Source of the DNA: Acanthamoeba sp. SK_2022b
Lineage: Eukaryota > Discosea > Longamoebia > Acanthamoebidae
NCBI GenBank assembly: GCA_027943245.1
Contig: JANDJZ010000446.1
Span: 1 to 46,972, forward strand
Reading direction: 5' to 3'
Length of the DNA: 46,972 bases
Positions 10,031 through 22,269 of the stretch are shown one piece after another. The position numbers and the translations under genes are program-made. The first letter of the stretch is position 1. Every line of letters starts with the position of its first letter. A model generated the notes under the pieces. The model ran no database searches. It was not told where the DNA came from and saw only the letters and a list, made by a program, of their open reading frames with translations.

Positions 10031-13000
10031 AGAAAGGTGAGAGTGTGGATACGAATTCTCAGGGCAACAGGAGCGTGGAGTACCAGCAAATTAGACGGCT
10101 TCACATTGATGAGGAAGAGAGGTGTATGCACAGGTTAGTTGTGATATCTACACTACAGGATTAGTGGGAAAAACTCTTGGTTATGTGTACTTTGAGGTCG
10201 CGATGGATGATCATAGGACTGAGGGAGTGCAGATGGCTAATGCCCATTGCTGCGCTCTGGAGAACACGCAGCTTCTGTTGGTAGACGAGCTTGATCGAGT
10301 AATTGTGGAGGATATCCTTGAGAGCTCCCTGCTGGACGTATTCGGTAACGATGCAAAGATTGGGCCGCTTCACGCACGCACCTGTCCGGACCGTGTGCCA
10401 CCAGAGTGCGGAATGAGCGGCGGAAAGGCCGACAAAAGAACTGGGAATGGAGAGGAGGAGGAGAAGGAGGAGGAGGAGGAGGAGAACACGGTACCAATGA
10501 ACAAGACGATGTTGGGGTGGTGGAGCTGCGACAGGAATGCCATCTCGGCCCGGAATTCCAACATACGGCGTTCGTCCAGTTTCTGCTTGATAAAGCGCTT
10601 CACGGCAACGGAGACGCCCTTCCACTTGCCCTGATAAACGACGCCGTAGCTTCCCATGCCCACCTGTTGCCCGATTTGGATATCCTCGTAGTTGATGATC
10701 CACCGGCAGAGGTTTGCCGAGGTGAGGAAGTGATCCTCCTGGAAGGCCATTGCGTCTCCCACGGTTGTGTTCCAGTCTTCCTTGAGCGACCAGTCTCGAT
10801 CTTCGGCCACACTGGCATTGACGTCCTTGTTGGTCTCCGAGTTGCTCGTGCCGGTGGTAGATGAGACATCGGCAATGGCGAGGCCACCAAAGAACCGACC
10901 TTCCAGGCCCCTGATTTTCAATTCATACAGCCTCTCGCCTATTGTGAGGAGGAGCAGGATTATGGCGCGTTAGCCTGCTTGTGGTGGTTGGTTGGTGGGA
11001 GCTAAGCTTCTCCTATATATATGGTTCGTGCCTTGAGTGGAATCGGGCATCTCGAAGGTGCCGAGAGCAATGATGCGCTTCCTTTCCAGGCCCAGGTCCG
11101 TCTCGCGGGCCTTTTCATAGGCTGCCGTCGAGAGGAGGATCTGCCCTCCGTGGCTGCGCGACGTCAAAAAGGCGGCAAAGTTGACCACCGAACCGATGTA
11201 CTCCAGACGACGCGTCATTGGATCTTGTACAATCTTGGGGCTTCCGTAGTTTACCCCCATCCGCACGCGGGGACCTCTGAATAGAGTTCTGTTGACGATA
11301 ATCATCACGGCGATAAGCGGGAGAGTCATTAAAGTCTCATTAATACTACCCCCCCCCATATTCAATTTGTGAGGAGTAGCCTCTTACGGGGCAATCGCTC
11401 CGCAATTCCCTACAGGGAAACCTTATTCCCGTCTATCCACCTTCCCGCCAAAATCTTAGCACATTCTTGTGTAAATTGTGAAATTCCACCCTAGACCTGA
11501 ACACCATTGGAAGACCGGTTGCCTCTTTCCAGGCAATCGCTCTCGCAATTCCCCACAGAAAAGTTTTTCCCTCGAGTAATAGGTGGGTGGGTGGGGACAG
11601 AGCGAGTGCACATGACATTAGGGGGCTGACGTACTTATCATCGCCTTCCTCGGCGGCGCCGGGGTGTTTGATGAGGGCTTCGGGCCAGGGGGCGTTGAGA
11701 AGCGTCACCTGGACTTCCATGCACCACTCAAGCGCATTGCTGACATTCTGGAATGCCATGCAGAAGGAACCTTCGCCTGAGTTGCGATCCTTGGAGAACG
11801 AGATCACCTCGTAGCCGGCGTGCTTCTTCAGCAGGTCGCGCGCGATTTCGTTGTGCAGGATAGTGGCATCGCGCATGGCCATCGGATCGAACTCCCACAG
11901 AGTCGCTGAGCACGTGATGTCCGAGAACACAATGGCCACCTCTCCGCGTGGGGCGTGCTCGGTACCATCCGCCCGGGCAGGCTTCAAGGAATTCGATACA
12001 GAGCTACGGGCCGACGATGATGAGTAGGACCTCGAAGGGAGGGTCCATGACGATGTAGTACCGCCCATCTTGTGGCTCGACGCCGACGATGACGAGGCCG
12101 AAGAGGAGTGGCTGGACTGGGTAAGCGAAGAGCCCGACATTGAGACCAGACGGTTCATAATCTCCAGGAAGGTCGGCCGGATGGTGGGGTCGGCATGCCA
12201 GCAATCGGAGACCAGCTGAGCATACTCCTGCGGTGCATCGCTGGGAATCTGCGGCCTCAGATTGTCCCTGATTACTGCCACGGCCACTCCTGCCGGCCTG
12301 AGAGAGATCATTAGATAATACACGTGAGTAGATTCAGACTCGCCGACGAACGGTAACAGGGGGTGATGCGTGTGTGTGTGTATGTGTATGTGCACGTACG
12401 ACATGCCCATGTATGGCTGTTCACGGCTGATTGTTTCATAGAGAATGATTCCAAAGGAGTAGACATCGGCCAGGATGAAATCAACATCTGGGCTCTCCTG
12501 AAGTACTTCGGGGGCCAGCCACTGCACAGTACCCTGCATCTCCTTCGTGGCATTCTTGCCCAGTTGACCCTTGAACTTGGTCAAACCGAAATCGCCCACC
12601 TGGGTCGGCGGAAGGACAGCAGTGGTCAGTGCGATCGGACCAGGAGCTACGGGCGGCAACGGGACAAGTGAAGGTACGACTTACCTTGACATTCCATTTG
12701 TTGTCGAGAAGCAGGTTGAGAGACTTCGTGCATGTCGCAGGGCAGTGATGTCAGTGGGTGGTAGTAGAACTTCGCGTGACACTTCCGAGATATGCAAGTT
12801 TGTACCTTGAGATCGCGGTGTACGATGCCCGAAGAGTGGAGGAAGTGCATGCCCTTGGCGGCCTGATAGGCGATCTTGCACGTAAGCGCGAACGGGATGT
12901 CGGGTACCAGCTCATTGTGCAACAACTGTCATTACAAGCGTAAGCCGAGTTTTACAGAAGGACGGGCACTGCCGTGAGCAGGGAGGCGCGTACGTCATAC

Positions 13001-16000
13001 AGAGATCCGAGGGCCATGTACTCCATCACGATGCACATCTTGGGGGGCTTGGTACACGCAGCCATGAACAGCACCACGTTCGGGTGCCGCAGTGCTGTCA
13101 TCACACGTACTTCCTCCTTGAAATTCCTTTCCATGTCCTTGGAGACGTCCTTGGAGGACATCACCTTTACAGCGACCTCGGTTCCCTTCCATATGGCTTT
13201 GTAGACCTGGTATAGTTGGGGGGGGGGGAAATCATAAGAGACGCGTAAGTCGGTGATCAGGCACACACACAAGCAACACAGATGTGATGAAGAGTGGGGA
13301 CCTCTCCGTAGCCTCCGGAGCCGAGGAGGCCCATGAGCTCGAGTTCTTCAAAGTTGATTGACCAATCGTCGACAACGTGGGACTTGCGCACGTAGAAGAG
13401 AAGGCACACGATGAAGACCAGTAGAAGAAGGAACAGAAGCACCACAATTGGGATGATTACGCCTGAGAGAGACCGAGGGACATACGACGGTAAGCGTGCA
13501 GATGAGATTGGCGTTGAGTATAAGAGGTTAAACTCTCTCCGACTAGTCCTAGAGATCTGTGAGCAGAGCGTTGCGCTAAGACGGGGTCGATGCGCACCAA
13601 GAGCGATGGGAAGAGCGAGGTCGCTGCTGCTGGAGTTGGAGACGACATCCTCGCAAAATTCGCCTTCCCACCCGGCGTTGCACACACACGCGTGGTCTGT
13701 GCACGTGCCTGCGTCCCCGCAGAGTACACCGTCTTTCACGCACCCGTAGATGCTACTGACGGCCTCGCCATCACATTCGAGCGTGACCAGCGTGTTCAGC
13801 ACAATCTGAAATGATTACACGAAACGCAAGTGAGAGAGAGCACTTCTAGTGGTGGAGTATTTGCGCGCTCCAGCAGGGATGGCTCCCAACAGACCTTTTT
13901 CATTACTGAGGAGGTGCTGGCCACCGTTTGACCAAAGTGGCTGGCCACCTGGGAGGAGAGATCACTGGTCTGTGTCCAGTAAATCCAGTCGGCCAAAGCT
14001 GCAGCCTTGACGCAGTTTGGCATCTGAGTTCTTAGGACCATGATTGATATCACCGTGGCGATGGGCCAGCTCTCGTTCCCCTTGCCTGGTGGGGATGATG
14101 AAGAAGGAGTGAAAAGAGAAGAAGAATGGTGAGTGTTGAGTAAACCTTGTCCCACCAAGCCCTGCACGCAGCAGCCAGAGGAAGAAGATCTACTACTCGG
14201 TCCGTCTACAAACCTAGCAAAAGATTGGTGAAGTTGGTCGAGGCGCCAAAGTCGTTCAAGGCCGAGGCTACTGCAGTTGTACTGGGTGACACCACGCCCC
14301 TGATGATGAATTATTCAGGAATGTGGAGTGAGCGACTGACCAAACAACGCCTATGCACCCTAGAAGGCCAAACGAACGTTCCCGCTACGTTGACCAACGA
14401 GGCTGCTTGCGTGACGCGGGTCTGTAGCACAGCGTAGTAGGACCAAAAGGCAAATGAGTAGGGATTGGCTGCGAGCAGGTCCGGAACGTTTGTTGTAGTC
14501 GTGGGGATGCAGCGACTGGTATTCAATACGGGGTAGTTCAGCAGGTCACCCACACCCACCTGGTAGAGGGGAGGGGGGTCGAGCAAGCGGGGAACGTGTG
14601 AGAAAGGTGTCTTGAGATGAGGCTATGAGAGGGAGGAGCTTTGTACGGTCGCATTAAACTCTGGCACAGTAGCTGCAAGAGCAGAACTGACGAGGTTGTT
14701 GTTTACAGAGGAGGCATTCTGCACAATCACGATGATTGGCTGATCCGGCAGGACGACGCCGGGATTGAGTGCAGCAATTGAAGAGTCATTCCATGAACTG
14801 GTAACAAGACGCCAGTAGACCATCACCACCACCACCACCACCATCACCACCACCACCACCACCACCACCACCACCACCACCACCACCACCACCACCACCA
14901 CCACCACCACCACCACCACCACCACCAATCAGAGAGCTCTAGAATGAAAGTACTAGAAAAGGCCTTAAATTGGGCGCTCGTTACCTGACGCGAGCAAGGT
15001 AGATGTCCGAAAGGATTTGGAAGCTGAGCACTAGAGCTGGCTTGCCAACGAGTTCGGGCAGATAGTACGCTGGGACGAGTGGCGATGCCACAGCCGGGAA
15101 CAGCACCACATCAGGCATGGCCGTATACTCTGCGTGGGGAAAAACTGGTATGTGAGGCGAAACTAAATGCCGCTTGGCCCAATGCGCACCACCACCACAC
15201 GAGGAGCGCTTGCAACGCACGGGCAGCAGTGAGCCCAACTGCAGTCACGCCAAAATCGATATCCTCGGCAGTCATCTCGGTTACTGCCGCTTGTGTCGTC
15301 TGTTGATAGTACTTGACCAAGAATGTGGAAGAGGGATAGGAGGTTCTGGGGACGAATAGCCATTGTGCGTGTGAGCCCACAGAACGCGGGCCGGTGGCGA
15401 TTTAAAAAAAAAAGTGTGCAGGGAGGGGGGGCGAGTGAAGACCGTACGACCAAGCGGTAAAGAGAGGTTGTGGGCTCCCCAATCCGAGCAGGACGGCGGT
15501 CTGGAGGGCGCGAGCTCCATTTTCACAGCCAATGGTCTCGAGTTCATCGACGAAGAGCTTTTGAAGGTTGGTCACGAGGGCCGGGAAGTACTGGGCATTC
15601 GAGAGGCTGATGGCGTAGTCATTCAGCTGCACCCAGCTGAAGAAGAGCAGCAGGTTCTGCATCGAGGAGCAAGAAAGGACGCTCACGTTCTTGTGCAGCA
15701 CCACATACTGCAGATAGGCCAGAGGCCATGACGACGAGCCATTGCCATTAAATATGTCCGTGCCAATGGTACCGCCATCGAAGGCCGCGCGAAAGTCGTA
15801 CATGGCGGCCTGCACCGACGTTGTCGAGGGCGCCACCCGCGACCCAGCCCTGTTGACCATCGAGGCATAGGTCATGCCGGCGCTCTTGGCCTGCGCCCAG
15901 CTACTGAAGGTCAAGGCGCCAACGGTTGCCTATCCACCCGCGGGCACCCGGTCAGTCCGACAAGAAGAAAGTTTCTTGGGAGAGAGAGAAAAGGAAAACA

Positions 16001-16922
16001 CCGAAGCTCCTTTTTACGGTACCGAGACGTGCGCGGTCGACTGGCTGGTGTTCGGGTATACCGTCGCGCCGTTGGGAAGGTCATCGATCACGCCGCCAGC
16101 GGCGATGAGGGCGACAGCAAAGTCGGCGCTGAAGGCAGAGAGGGCCCGTCCGAACACCTCACCCAAGCTAAGGGCCGTGGTCTTGGCAAGCGCCAGGGAG
16201 ATATCCAGCGCTGGAAGTTTGCCTGCCACTGTAGCTGTGTTGAGAGCGGCGATGCGTGGGTCGTCCCACCTACACCGGGTGTTTTCCGGGCCGGAGAAAG
16301 GGGGGGGGGGGTAAGTAAGTAACCTCTTCCTCTTCTCGCGTCGACGTTTTGCCCATCGAGGGCAGGAACAGGTTTGGGCCCTCGCGGAGGGGAGAGAGAA
16401 GGAACTATATACCGCGTGATGTTGCCTAGCCAGATGCTGGCTAGCGTAGCCCTGTCGAGGAAGAGTACATCTTGACCAGCGGTAAGGTACCCATTGAGGT
16501 TGTAACTCACCACTATGGCTCCGCCGACGAGGGGCAACTGCACTGAGCTGGCGGCGGCCAGGTCGGAGTCGCTCATAGGGCTGGCAAAGCTCATGAAGTC
16601 GATTAAGCCCAGGTCGTAGCTTGCAAGGGCTTCCTCTGAGGTGTAGGAGGTGTAACCGATGCTTACACTATCGGTATTGTAGGGGTAGTTGGCAGCCCAC
16701 GAAGCCATGAGGCTAGTCACGCCGCTCGATCCTCCACCATACAGCTGGTCGCCTGTCGTGCCTGTGCACGCGCGAGACAACGCTGTAAGCTGCCACTGGA
16801 GAACAGATCAAAACAACAACAACAACAACAATAATGGGGAGACCGGTACCAGGTAAGCCGAGGCTGCACAACAGCAGAGATGCCAAGAGGAGGGTGGCAC
16901 CAACTGAAGAGGAGGGATTCAT
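9355..16922 (-). CDS. Receptor: two PstS-like domains, EGF, TM, kinase, cyclase-like domain, kinase
   Basis: Many exons. The start at 16922 opens a hydrophobic signal peptide (LLLASLLLCSLGLPG). A first phosphate-binding-protein-like (PstS) domain follows (~16780-15400) with LYGGGSSGVTSL and SSWAQAKSAGMTYASM; a second is at ~15350-13850 with WNDSSIAALNPGVVLP and a final NESWPIATVISIMVL. Near 13740-13610 is an EGF-like Cys cluster (CVCNAGWEGEFC). A membrane helix at ~13450-13400 precedes kinase 1 (GSGGYGE, EVAVKV, IVHRDLK, VGDFGL, APEV). A Ser-rich linker leads to a class III cyclase-like domain (~11960-10920; VFSDIT). Kinase 2 ends the protein (GMGSYGVVY, VAVKRF, IIHRDLK, VADFGF, TAPEIL; stop 9355-9357). 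Both kinases look like tyrosine-kinase-like (TKL) Ser/Thr enzymes with all key residues. Inference: a plasma-membrane sensor of a small anion or ligand. The cyclase has altered metal-site residues. One gene rather than two is supported by uninterrupted domain order but not proven. Confidence 0.75.
9961..10028. repeat. (CA)n microsatellite in a receptor intron
   Basis: 34 CA units between two kinase 2 coding blocks of the receptor gene. Confidence 0.95.
14821..14927. repeat. (CAC)n microsatellite, about 107 bp, in a receptor intron
   Basis: A nearly pure CAC tract with two CAT units. On the coding (minus) strand it is (GTG)n and ends about 20 bases before the likely acceptor TTACCAG that opens the WNDSS exon of the second PstS-like domain, so it lies in the intron and not in protein. 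Confidence 0.85.
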
Positions 16923-17377
16923 CGTGTGAAGCCAAGCCACGTTCGCTCCGTGGTGCTTAGGGGGGAGGTCGCGATGCGCACGTCTTTTTGTGGAGTGATT
17001 TGGTGTCGCGGGGGGCAAGAGTCGACTCTTCGCAGCTATTGCTGGCGCAATGAACAACGGCGCACCCCGTTTGACTCCGCCCCGCAACCCGCGGGTCTCC
17101 GGATGATCATCGTGTGGAGAGTCTCCTGTTGGCGGGCTTGCTGCGGGGCTAATTATGTCACTCAAGCTCAGCAACAAGCGTCTCAGCAACAACGAACACA
17201 ACAACGTAACCGTTAACAGGCAAAGCCAGGCTACAATAGCGACGAGCGCTAAATTACCGAACCCCCAAGTAGCGGAAACTGCAGTTGGGGTTAAGCTTCT
17301 TCTTCGTTTCAGGGGAAGGAAAGGAACTCTGGTTGGTGGGCAGGGGGTATTTCATGCACACGGGTGTGGTGTGCCCC
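16923..17377. other. Gap upstream of the receptor gene and downstream of uS5m
   Basis: 455 bp. It should hold the receptor promoter and the uS5m 3' end. It contains CAACAA-rich stretches; I see no gene, clear TATA box or terminator. Confidence 0.5.
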
Positions 17378-18635
17378 TTAGTCGTAAGTCCAGACCCTGC
17401 CGTTCTTGCGCGGCACCTTCCTGGGCTTAAACAACTTCATGCCCAGCTTCTCCGACTGATAGTCTGGGTGCTCGAGCTGCTGCAGCGCCATGAAGAGGGT
17501 CTTGATCCTCTTGGTCTTGTTTGTGCTCCCTGAAGAACGAAGAAGGAAGAAAGAATGTGGAGACCAGTCAGTTTGATTGCTTGTTACATATAAATGCAGA
17601 TCTGTGCATGTGACCGGAAGGAGTCTGCGGTACCTAGCCATTTGCCAGCAATGTACTTGAGACCAAACGCATTGAAGACGAGCTGCATGACCTGTGATGA
17701 ATTCGGATGCAAGCGTCCTTCGGGCAAGGCAAAAAGCTGCACAGAGCACTTCTTATAGCTGAAGCGGATCGATTCGCTGGTGGCTCACGGACACGCCGCG
17801 TGAGTGAGTGCGCTCCAACAAATACAATAAGACATGCCAAAAAAAAAAAAAAAATCGAGACTCGCCCGCGGTTGGGGGGAGATAAGTGAACGGTACGTGA
17901 TGCAATGGCCTTTGTATCTGTCAATGTAGAAGCTGTTTCTCTCGCAGTCCTTTTGGGCAGCAAGCACGGCATCTGAAAGCGTGGGCCCCTTGCCGTAGCC
18001 CCAACCAGCGCGTCCATTGCCTATTCGTGGCGTACAAGTTCAGTGCCGATCCATTATGACGTTAGTCAAGGAGGCCTCCCGTGCCTCCCGCCTCTCCGAA
18101 TGGAGCCAACGGAGAACCAAGTCAGGGAACGGGGTAGAGACTCGCGGACAAAACGAACCATTTCCGTCAATAACTGTGGCCGAGAAAGAAAAGACCCGTC
18201 CTCCCTTAGTTGTCTTGGTGTGCCGGCCCACATTCAGGACTAGGCAGGCGTGTTGCAGTTGTTGGTGGGGAAGAGTGTGGGTCAGTGCAATCAGGGTACT
18301 TTCTTTCTCTGAGAGGAGTGCTTTGGAGGGTGGGGGGGGAGCGGGGGTGGGCGTACTGTGCTGATTGCCAGAGACGGCGAAGGCAAAATGCTCCTTGAAT
18401 TCCTTTTCGTTGTACTCATAGTCTCGGTGGAAGGGCGAATCGTCTTCCCAGGTCCCCTGCAGCGTGCGGGTGTAATCGTCGTAGCCGTCGCCTTCATACT
18501 CCTCCACGTGCGGGTACCTGGTCATGATCATCAGCCCACATACGAATGACCCCCCCACACACACACACACACACACCCCGCGCCCCACAAGCTTGGTGAG
18601 CCCTTCACTCTCGCCAATAAAGAAGCAAACAAATA

Positions 18636-18666
<31 letters not shown>

Positions 18667-19475
18667 AGAACGAAAGACACGACGCGCGAACGATGGTCGG
18701 CGAGGGAGGTGAGAGCGAGCGCGGACCAGAGGGGGGTGTATTGGCCTTCGCTGATCTCTTCTTCGAGGTCGTCCTGGAGGGGGGCGACGATCTGTCCCCA
18801 CTTTGCTTCCTTCTCCTCCTCTTTGGCGCGGTGGTGACGCTGACGGGGGGTAAGTTTAGTGGTTTCCCGCTCCTCTTCCTCATCTTCTTGCGGTTCAGCC
18901 ATGTCGACGGAACGCCTTGCGCCGCCTCCGCTGAGTGAGGGCACGTCATCATCGCCTTCTTCGTCATCTTCATCCTCGCCTAGACCTTCCTCGATGGGGA
19001 ATTTTTTGGCCAATCGCTGCAGGGCCTTGCCGTAGCCGCGGGTACGAGCGCGGCCGCCGTAGTCCGTCAGTCCCGTGTCGGCGATACCGGCCACACGCTC
19101 CCACACGTCCTCCTCGTCGTCCTGATCGAAGGCGTAATCCTTCGGATCGAGGCTGAGAGCTTCATCTTCTTCCTCCCACGCGATAGGTTCCGGCTCAATG
19201 ATACCTGCTGCCGTTGCACCGCCGATCGAGCCGGCGCCCAAATGGCTGTTGTTGTTGTTGTTGTTGTTGGCCTGCTTATCCTTAGGTCCATCCTTCACTG
19301 GCCCGGACGACGCCGGAGTGGAGGAAGTGGCTAGTCCGCGTCTCATCATTCCGCTCACGAGCGGCTGGCGGGAAGGAATCGTCAGTTGCCAAATTGGTTT
19401 CAGCTGCCCCCGCATGCCCACAAGCGAAGAGCTCGCTCGTCGATGCAATAATAAAGTGCGACCTGTCGCGTCCAT
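17378..19475 (-). CDS. uS5m: Mitochondrial small-subunit ribosomal protein uS5
   Basis: The C-terminal part carries the universal uS5 signature: TKGGRVFSFSATVIDGNG at the end of one exon continues across an intron as RAGWGYGKGPTLSDAVLAA (exon near 18015-17895). The second S5 fold follows: QLVFNAFGLKYIAGKWLG, then STNKTKRIKTLFMALQQL, ending RKNGRVWTYD with the stop at 17378-17380. The N terminus fits mitochondrial import: from the ATG at 19475 it is rich in Arg/Ser and has MMRRGLATSS, a presequence-like cleavage context. An in-frame ATG at 19529 would add 18 residues; I cannot choose firmly. Between presequence and S5 lies a very acidic stretch of ~200 residues with Asn and Asp/Glu runs, unusual for bacterial uS5. 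The protein would line the mRNA entry region of the mitoribosome. Confidence 0.8.
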
Positions 19476-19737
19476 ACTGCGCGGGTACACAGCACGGCAG
19501 CTCTCCGAAGGCAGAGAGATGCGACGCATTTCTTCTAGGATTGCGGCGTCTCGTTCGAATTGGAACGCGGCCCCAAGCACGGATTATCTTTTTCTCTCTT
19601 TTTTATTGGCTTCGAGAAAACGTTTTCCTTTCCTTTTGTTCTTTTTCTCCCCCCCTGGTGGGTGTTGTGATGGCGGCGCAACAACCTCGTTAGGGAGAGG
19701 AAAGAGGAGACTTCAAAGCGAGGCGGAGAAAGCAGCG

Positions 19738-21673
19738 CTAGTCTGCTTCCTCTCTTCTCGTTCTACCTCTTGCGACGGCCTGGCGTCTTGGTGCTGCGCT
19801 GGTCTGTGACCCAGAAGCCTCGCTGTTTTCGCTGTTGCCGCTGCTATCGGCTCTCTGCATTCTCTGCTGCATTGCCTTTTCCATCTCCTGCACAATCAAT
19901 GGGTCGAGCGCCTCTCCGAACATGGCGGCCACGTGGCTTGATCACAAATCAAATAAAATAAGATCAGCTCGCTCTGCACCGGTAAAGCGCGGCACAAAGT
20001 GGATGGATTCGATACATACCGCATGATTTCGATCTTGTCCACTTCTAGTAGAGCTCGCCCGCCCCAGCGGTACTCGCTTATGATGGCCCCACTAGCGCTG
20101 ACCCTTCCCGCGACCTTGTGCCTATGTATGTACCTGTGGAGAGAGAGAGAGAGAGAGAGAAGCACGTTAGCAACACCGCGCAGAGCATAAGACAGAAAAC
20201 ACACAAAGGCACCCGGAATGGGGCGAAGACACGGCGCACATACATTTCCTTGACGAAGTAGTCGATGAGCTTTTTCCAGTCACCCAGGACAGGGTCAGGT
20301 CGATCCTCATCAAGGCCGAGCTTCTTGAGGCTGGTGAAAAGTAGCTCTGTTTGGGAGTCAGAGTGATATCAGCACGAGAGAACTTATGGCATGGCGAGTA
20401 CGATGCGGGTATGGGACCTGACTCGAGCACTCCATCGGACAGAGTGATCATGACCAGGATGGTGTGCAACAGCGCCGTTTGGCTTGCGAGCTGTGAAGCG
20501 ATCAGGCATAGCATGCATGGGCATTAGGCGTTGGCGAGAGAGCACTGATGCTCGAGTAAAGAGCAGTCTTTAAGAGGAGAGATTTAGGGAGGGCCATCTC
20601 GCGCCCCCTGGAGGCGGCCGCACGTACTCCCTGATTGCAGGTGGCACTAGTCAACACGGCTTTGACTTCCCTAGGGTACGCGTTCTTCAGGATATAGACA
20701 CCAGTCCCTCCCTTGCCTGAGAAACAAACAAACAAACAAACAAACAAACAAACAAACAAACAAACAAACAAACAAACAAACAAACAAACAAACAAACAAA
20801 CAAACGCGGTTCAGTCGGTCAGTCAGCGCCGGTGCGGACGCACACTGTGCGAGGGTGAGAAGACAAAGAGAGGACCGCCACCGGTGTGGCGAGAGGCGTA
20901 TACCCGAATCGGAGGCATCAGCTTTCACGCGTGGGATCTCAACCAGCTCATACCCAAAGATATACTTGAACTTCTTCTGGGCCTGTCAAGCAAGCGACAA
21001 GGCAGAGCACAGAGAAAAGGGCGCACGCGTTTGTTTAAACGACGGGAACCAATGTCTTGGGGAGGGGAGGGGAGGGGGGAACGGCGAATGGGAAGAGATG
21101 CGGTGGGTACTTCAGCGATGAGCTGCGATGTCAGCTGACTCCCCTTGTGGCCAGGAAGCACCTTCGCGGTCACGTCCGTTCGCTTGAGCGGATGTTTCTT
21201 GTGATCGAGGAAGAGCGCCAACCGCATGACGTCCCCCACCAGCTTGTCCCGTTGCTGCAACCATGAACGCCCCATCCCCAACCAACCATCCAACCAACCA
21301 ATGGTGTAAGTAATAGGTAACATGCAGCCGTTCTTGCTGGAGCCTGGACAACAACCGCAGGAAGGGTAGGGTACCTCGCGAGAGAGGCTCTCCCAGCGCG
21401 TAGCTTTATTGTCGCCCTCCTCTTCATACCCGTCCGCATCGGGTGCTTGCCTTCCGCGGCGCGTTGCGGGAGGCTTTTTCTTCTTTTTGGTGTGTTCTAC
21501 CTCTCTCAGCTCGCCATCGTCTTCCTGGAGGTAGGCCAATAGACGATTTGGGAGGAGGGGGGGGCAGAATCATTTTAATTACTAATGGAAGTGAATCACA
21601 AAAGCACTGGAGCGGAACGTGCTTCTTCGGAATCGACGCGTTGTGATCTCTTGCGCCCTCGCTGAGATGACAT
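19738..21673 (-). CDS. NSE3: MAGE-domain protein NSE3, subunit of the SMC5/6 complex
   Basis: Start ATG at 21671-21673 (MSSQRGRKRSQRVDSEEA), followed by a Lys-rich acidic region, then the MAGE homology domain over several exons. Recognisable blocks in order: KLVGDVMRLALFLDHKKHPL, AQKKFKYIFGYELVEIPR, GVYILKN, ALLHTILVMITLSDGVLES, LFTSLKKLGLD, DWKKLIDYFVKEMYV, HRHKVAGR, and YRWGGRALLEVDKIEIM, which match the two winged-helix halves of MAGE proteins. The last exon adds LDPLIVQEMEKAMQQRM and a basic tail. Protists usually have a single MAGE gene, the NSE3 orthologue, which with NSE1 (RING) and NSE4 bridges the SMC5/6 heads in recombinational DNA repair. Introns include a (CAAA)n tract at 20722-20805. 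Confidence 0.75.
20722..20805. repeat. (CAAA)n microsatellite in an NSE3 intron
   Basis: About 21 tandem CAAA units between two NSE3 coding blocks. Confidence 0.95.
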
Positions 21674-22269
21674 TGGCCTTCTTCTTTGCCCTTCTTCTGC
21701 ACAAAACGGCTTTGAATTAGTTGCGCTTTTTTCTTTTTATTTCATTTCTTCTTCCAAGAAAGAAAGCTTCAAAAATGCGAGCGGGACCAACACTCCTCAA
21801 GCAGGGGCAGCACTCGCGCTTATTCGTCGAAGCGTTGCAAGCCGCTGAAAACCAGACACAGAAAGTGAAATCCCTTAAGGTGGCAATGGGAGAGGTTTCG
21901 AGGAGATGCAAAGGGTTGGAGGGGTGGGAATGGAGAAAGTCGAAAACTCCGCCGTTTTCACGCGAAGCCCCAAGCGACCAGGGGAGGGATACCAAAGGCG
22001 TCTAACCAGACAAGCGTTTCACTTCACATTTCGTCTCACTCCCACGCCTCCATCTTCAGTCGAAGGAGGCCCACCGACACTGGTTATAAACAATCGCTCC
22101 TTCTCACCTCGACCGAGTAGAGTTCGGTTGTAACAACAACACTCGACAGCCGTGCATTTTTTTTTCTTTTCTCATATGATCTTCATCTGCATCACCGGCA
22201 GCAGCGACAACTACAACGGACAGAACAATCTCTACCACCACCGTGATTACTGGACTGCCATCACTTACT
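21674..22269. other. Divergent promoter region between NSE3 and a phosphatase gene
   Basis: 596 bp between divergent starts. A TATAAA at 22084-22089 on the plus strand is a candidate TATA element for the phosphatase. An ATG near 22176 opens a small reading frame that overlaps the phosphatase start in another frame and would act as an upstream ORF if transcribed and unspliced. Confidence 0.4.

Noticed and set aside
14623..14928. Poly-Val reading frame on the minus strand
   Set aside because: It is a translation of the (CAC)n intronic microsatellite.
20502..20928. Repeated FVCL protein on the minus strand
   Set aside because: It is a translation of the (CAAA)n intronic repeat, not a protein repeat.
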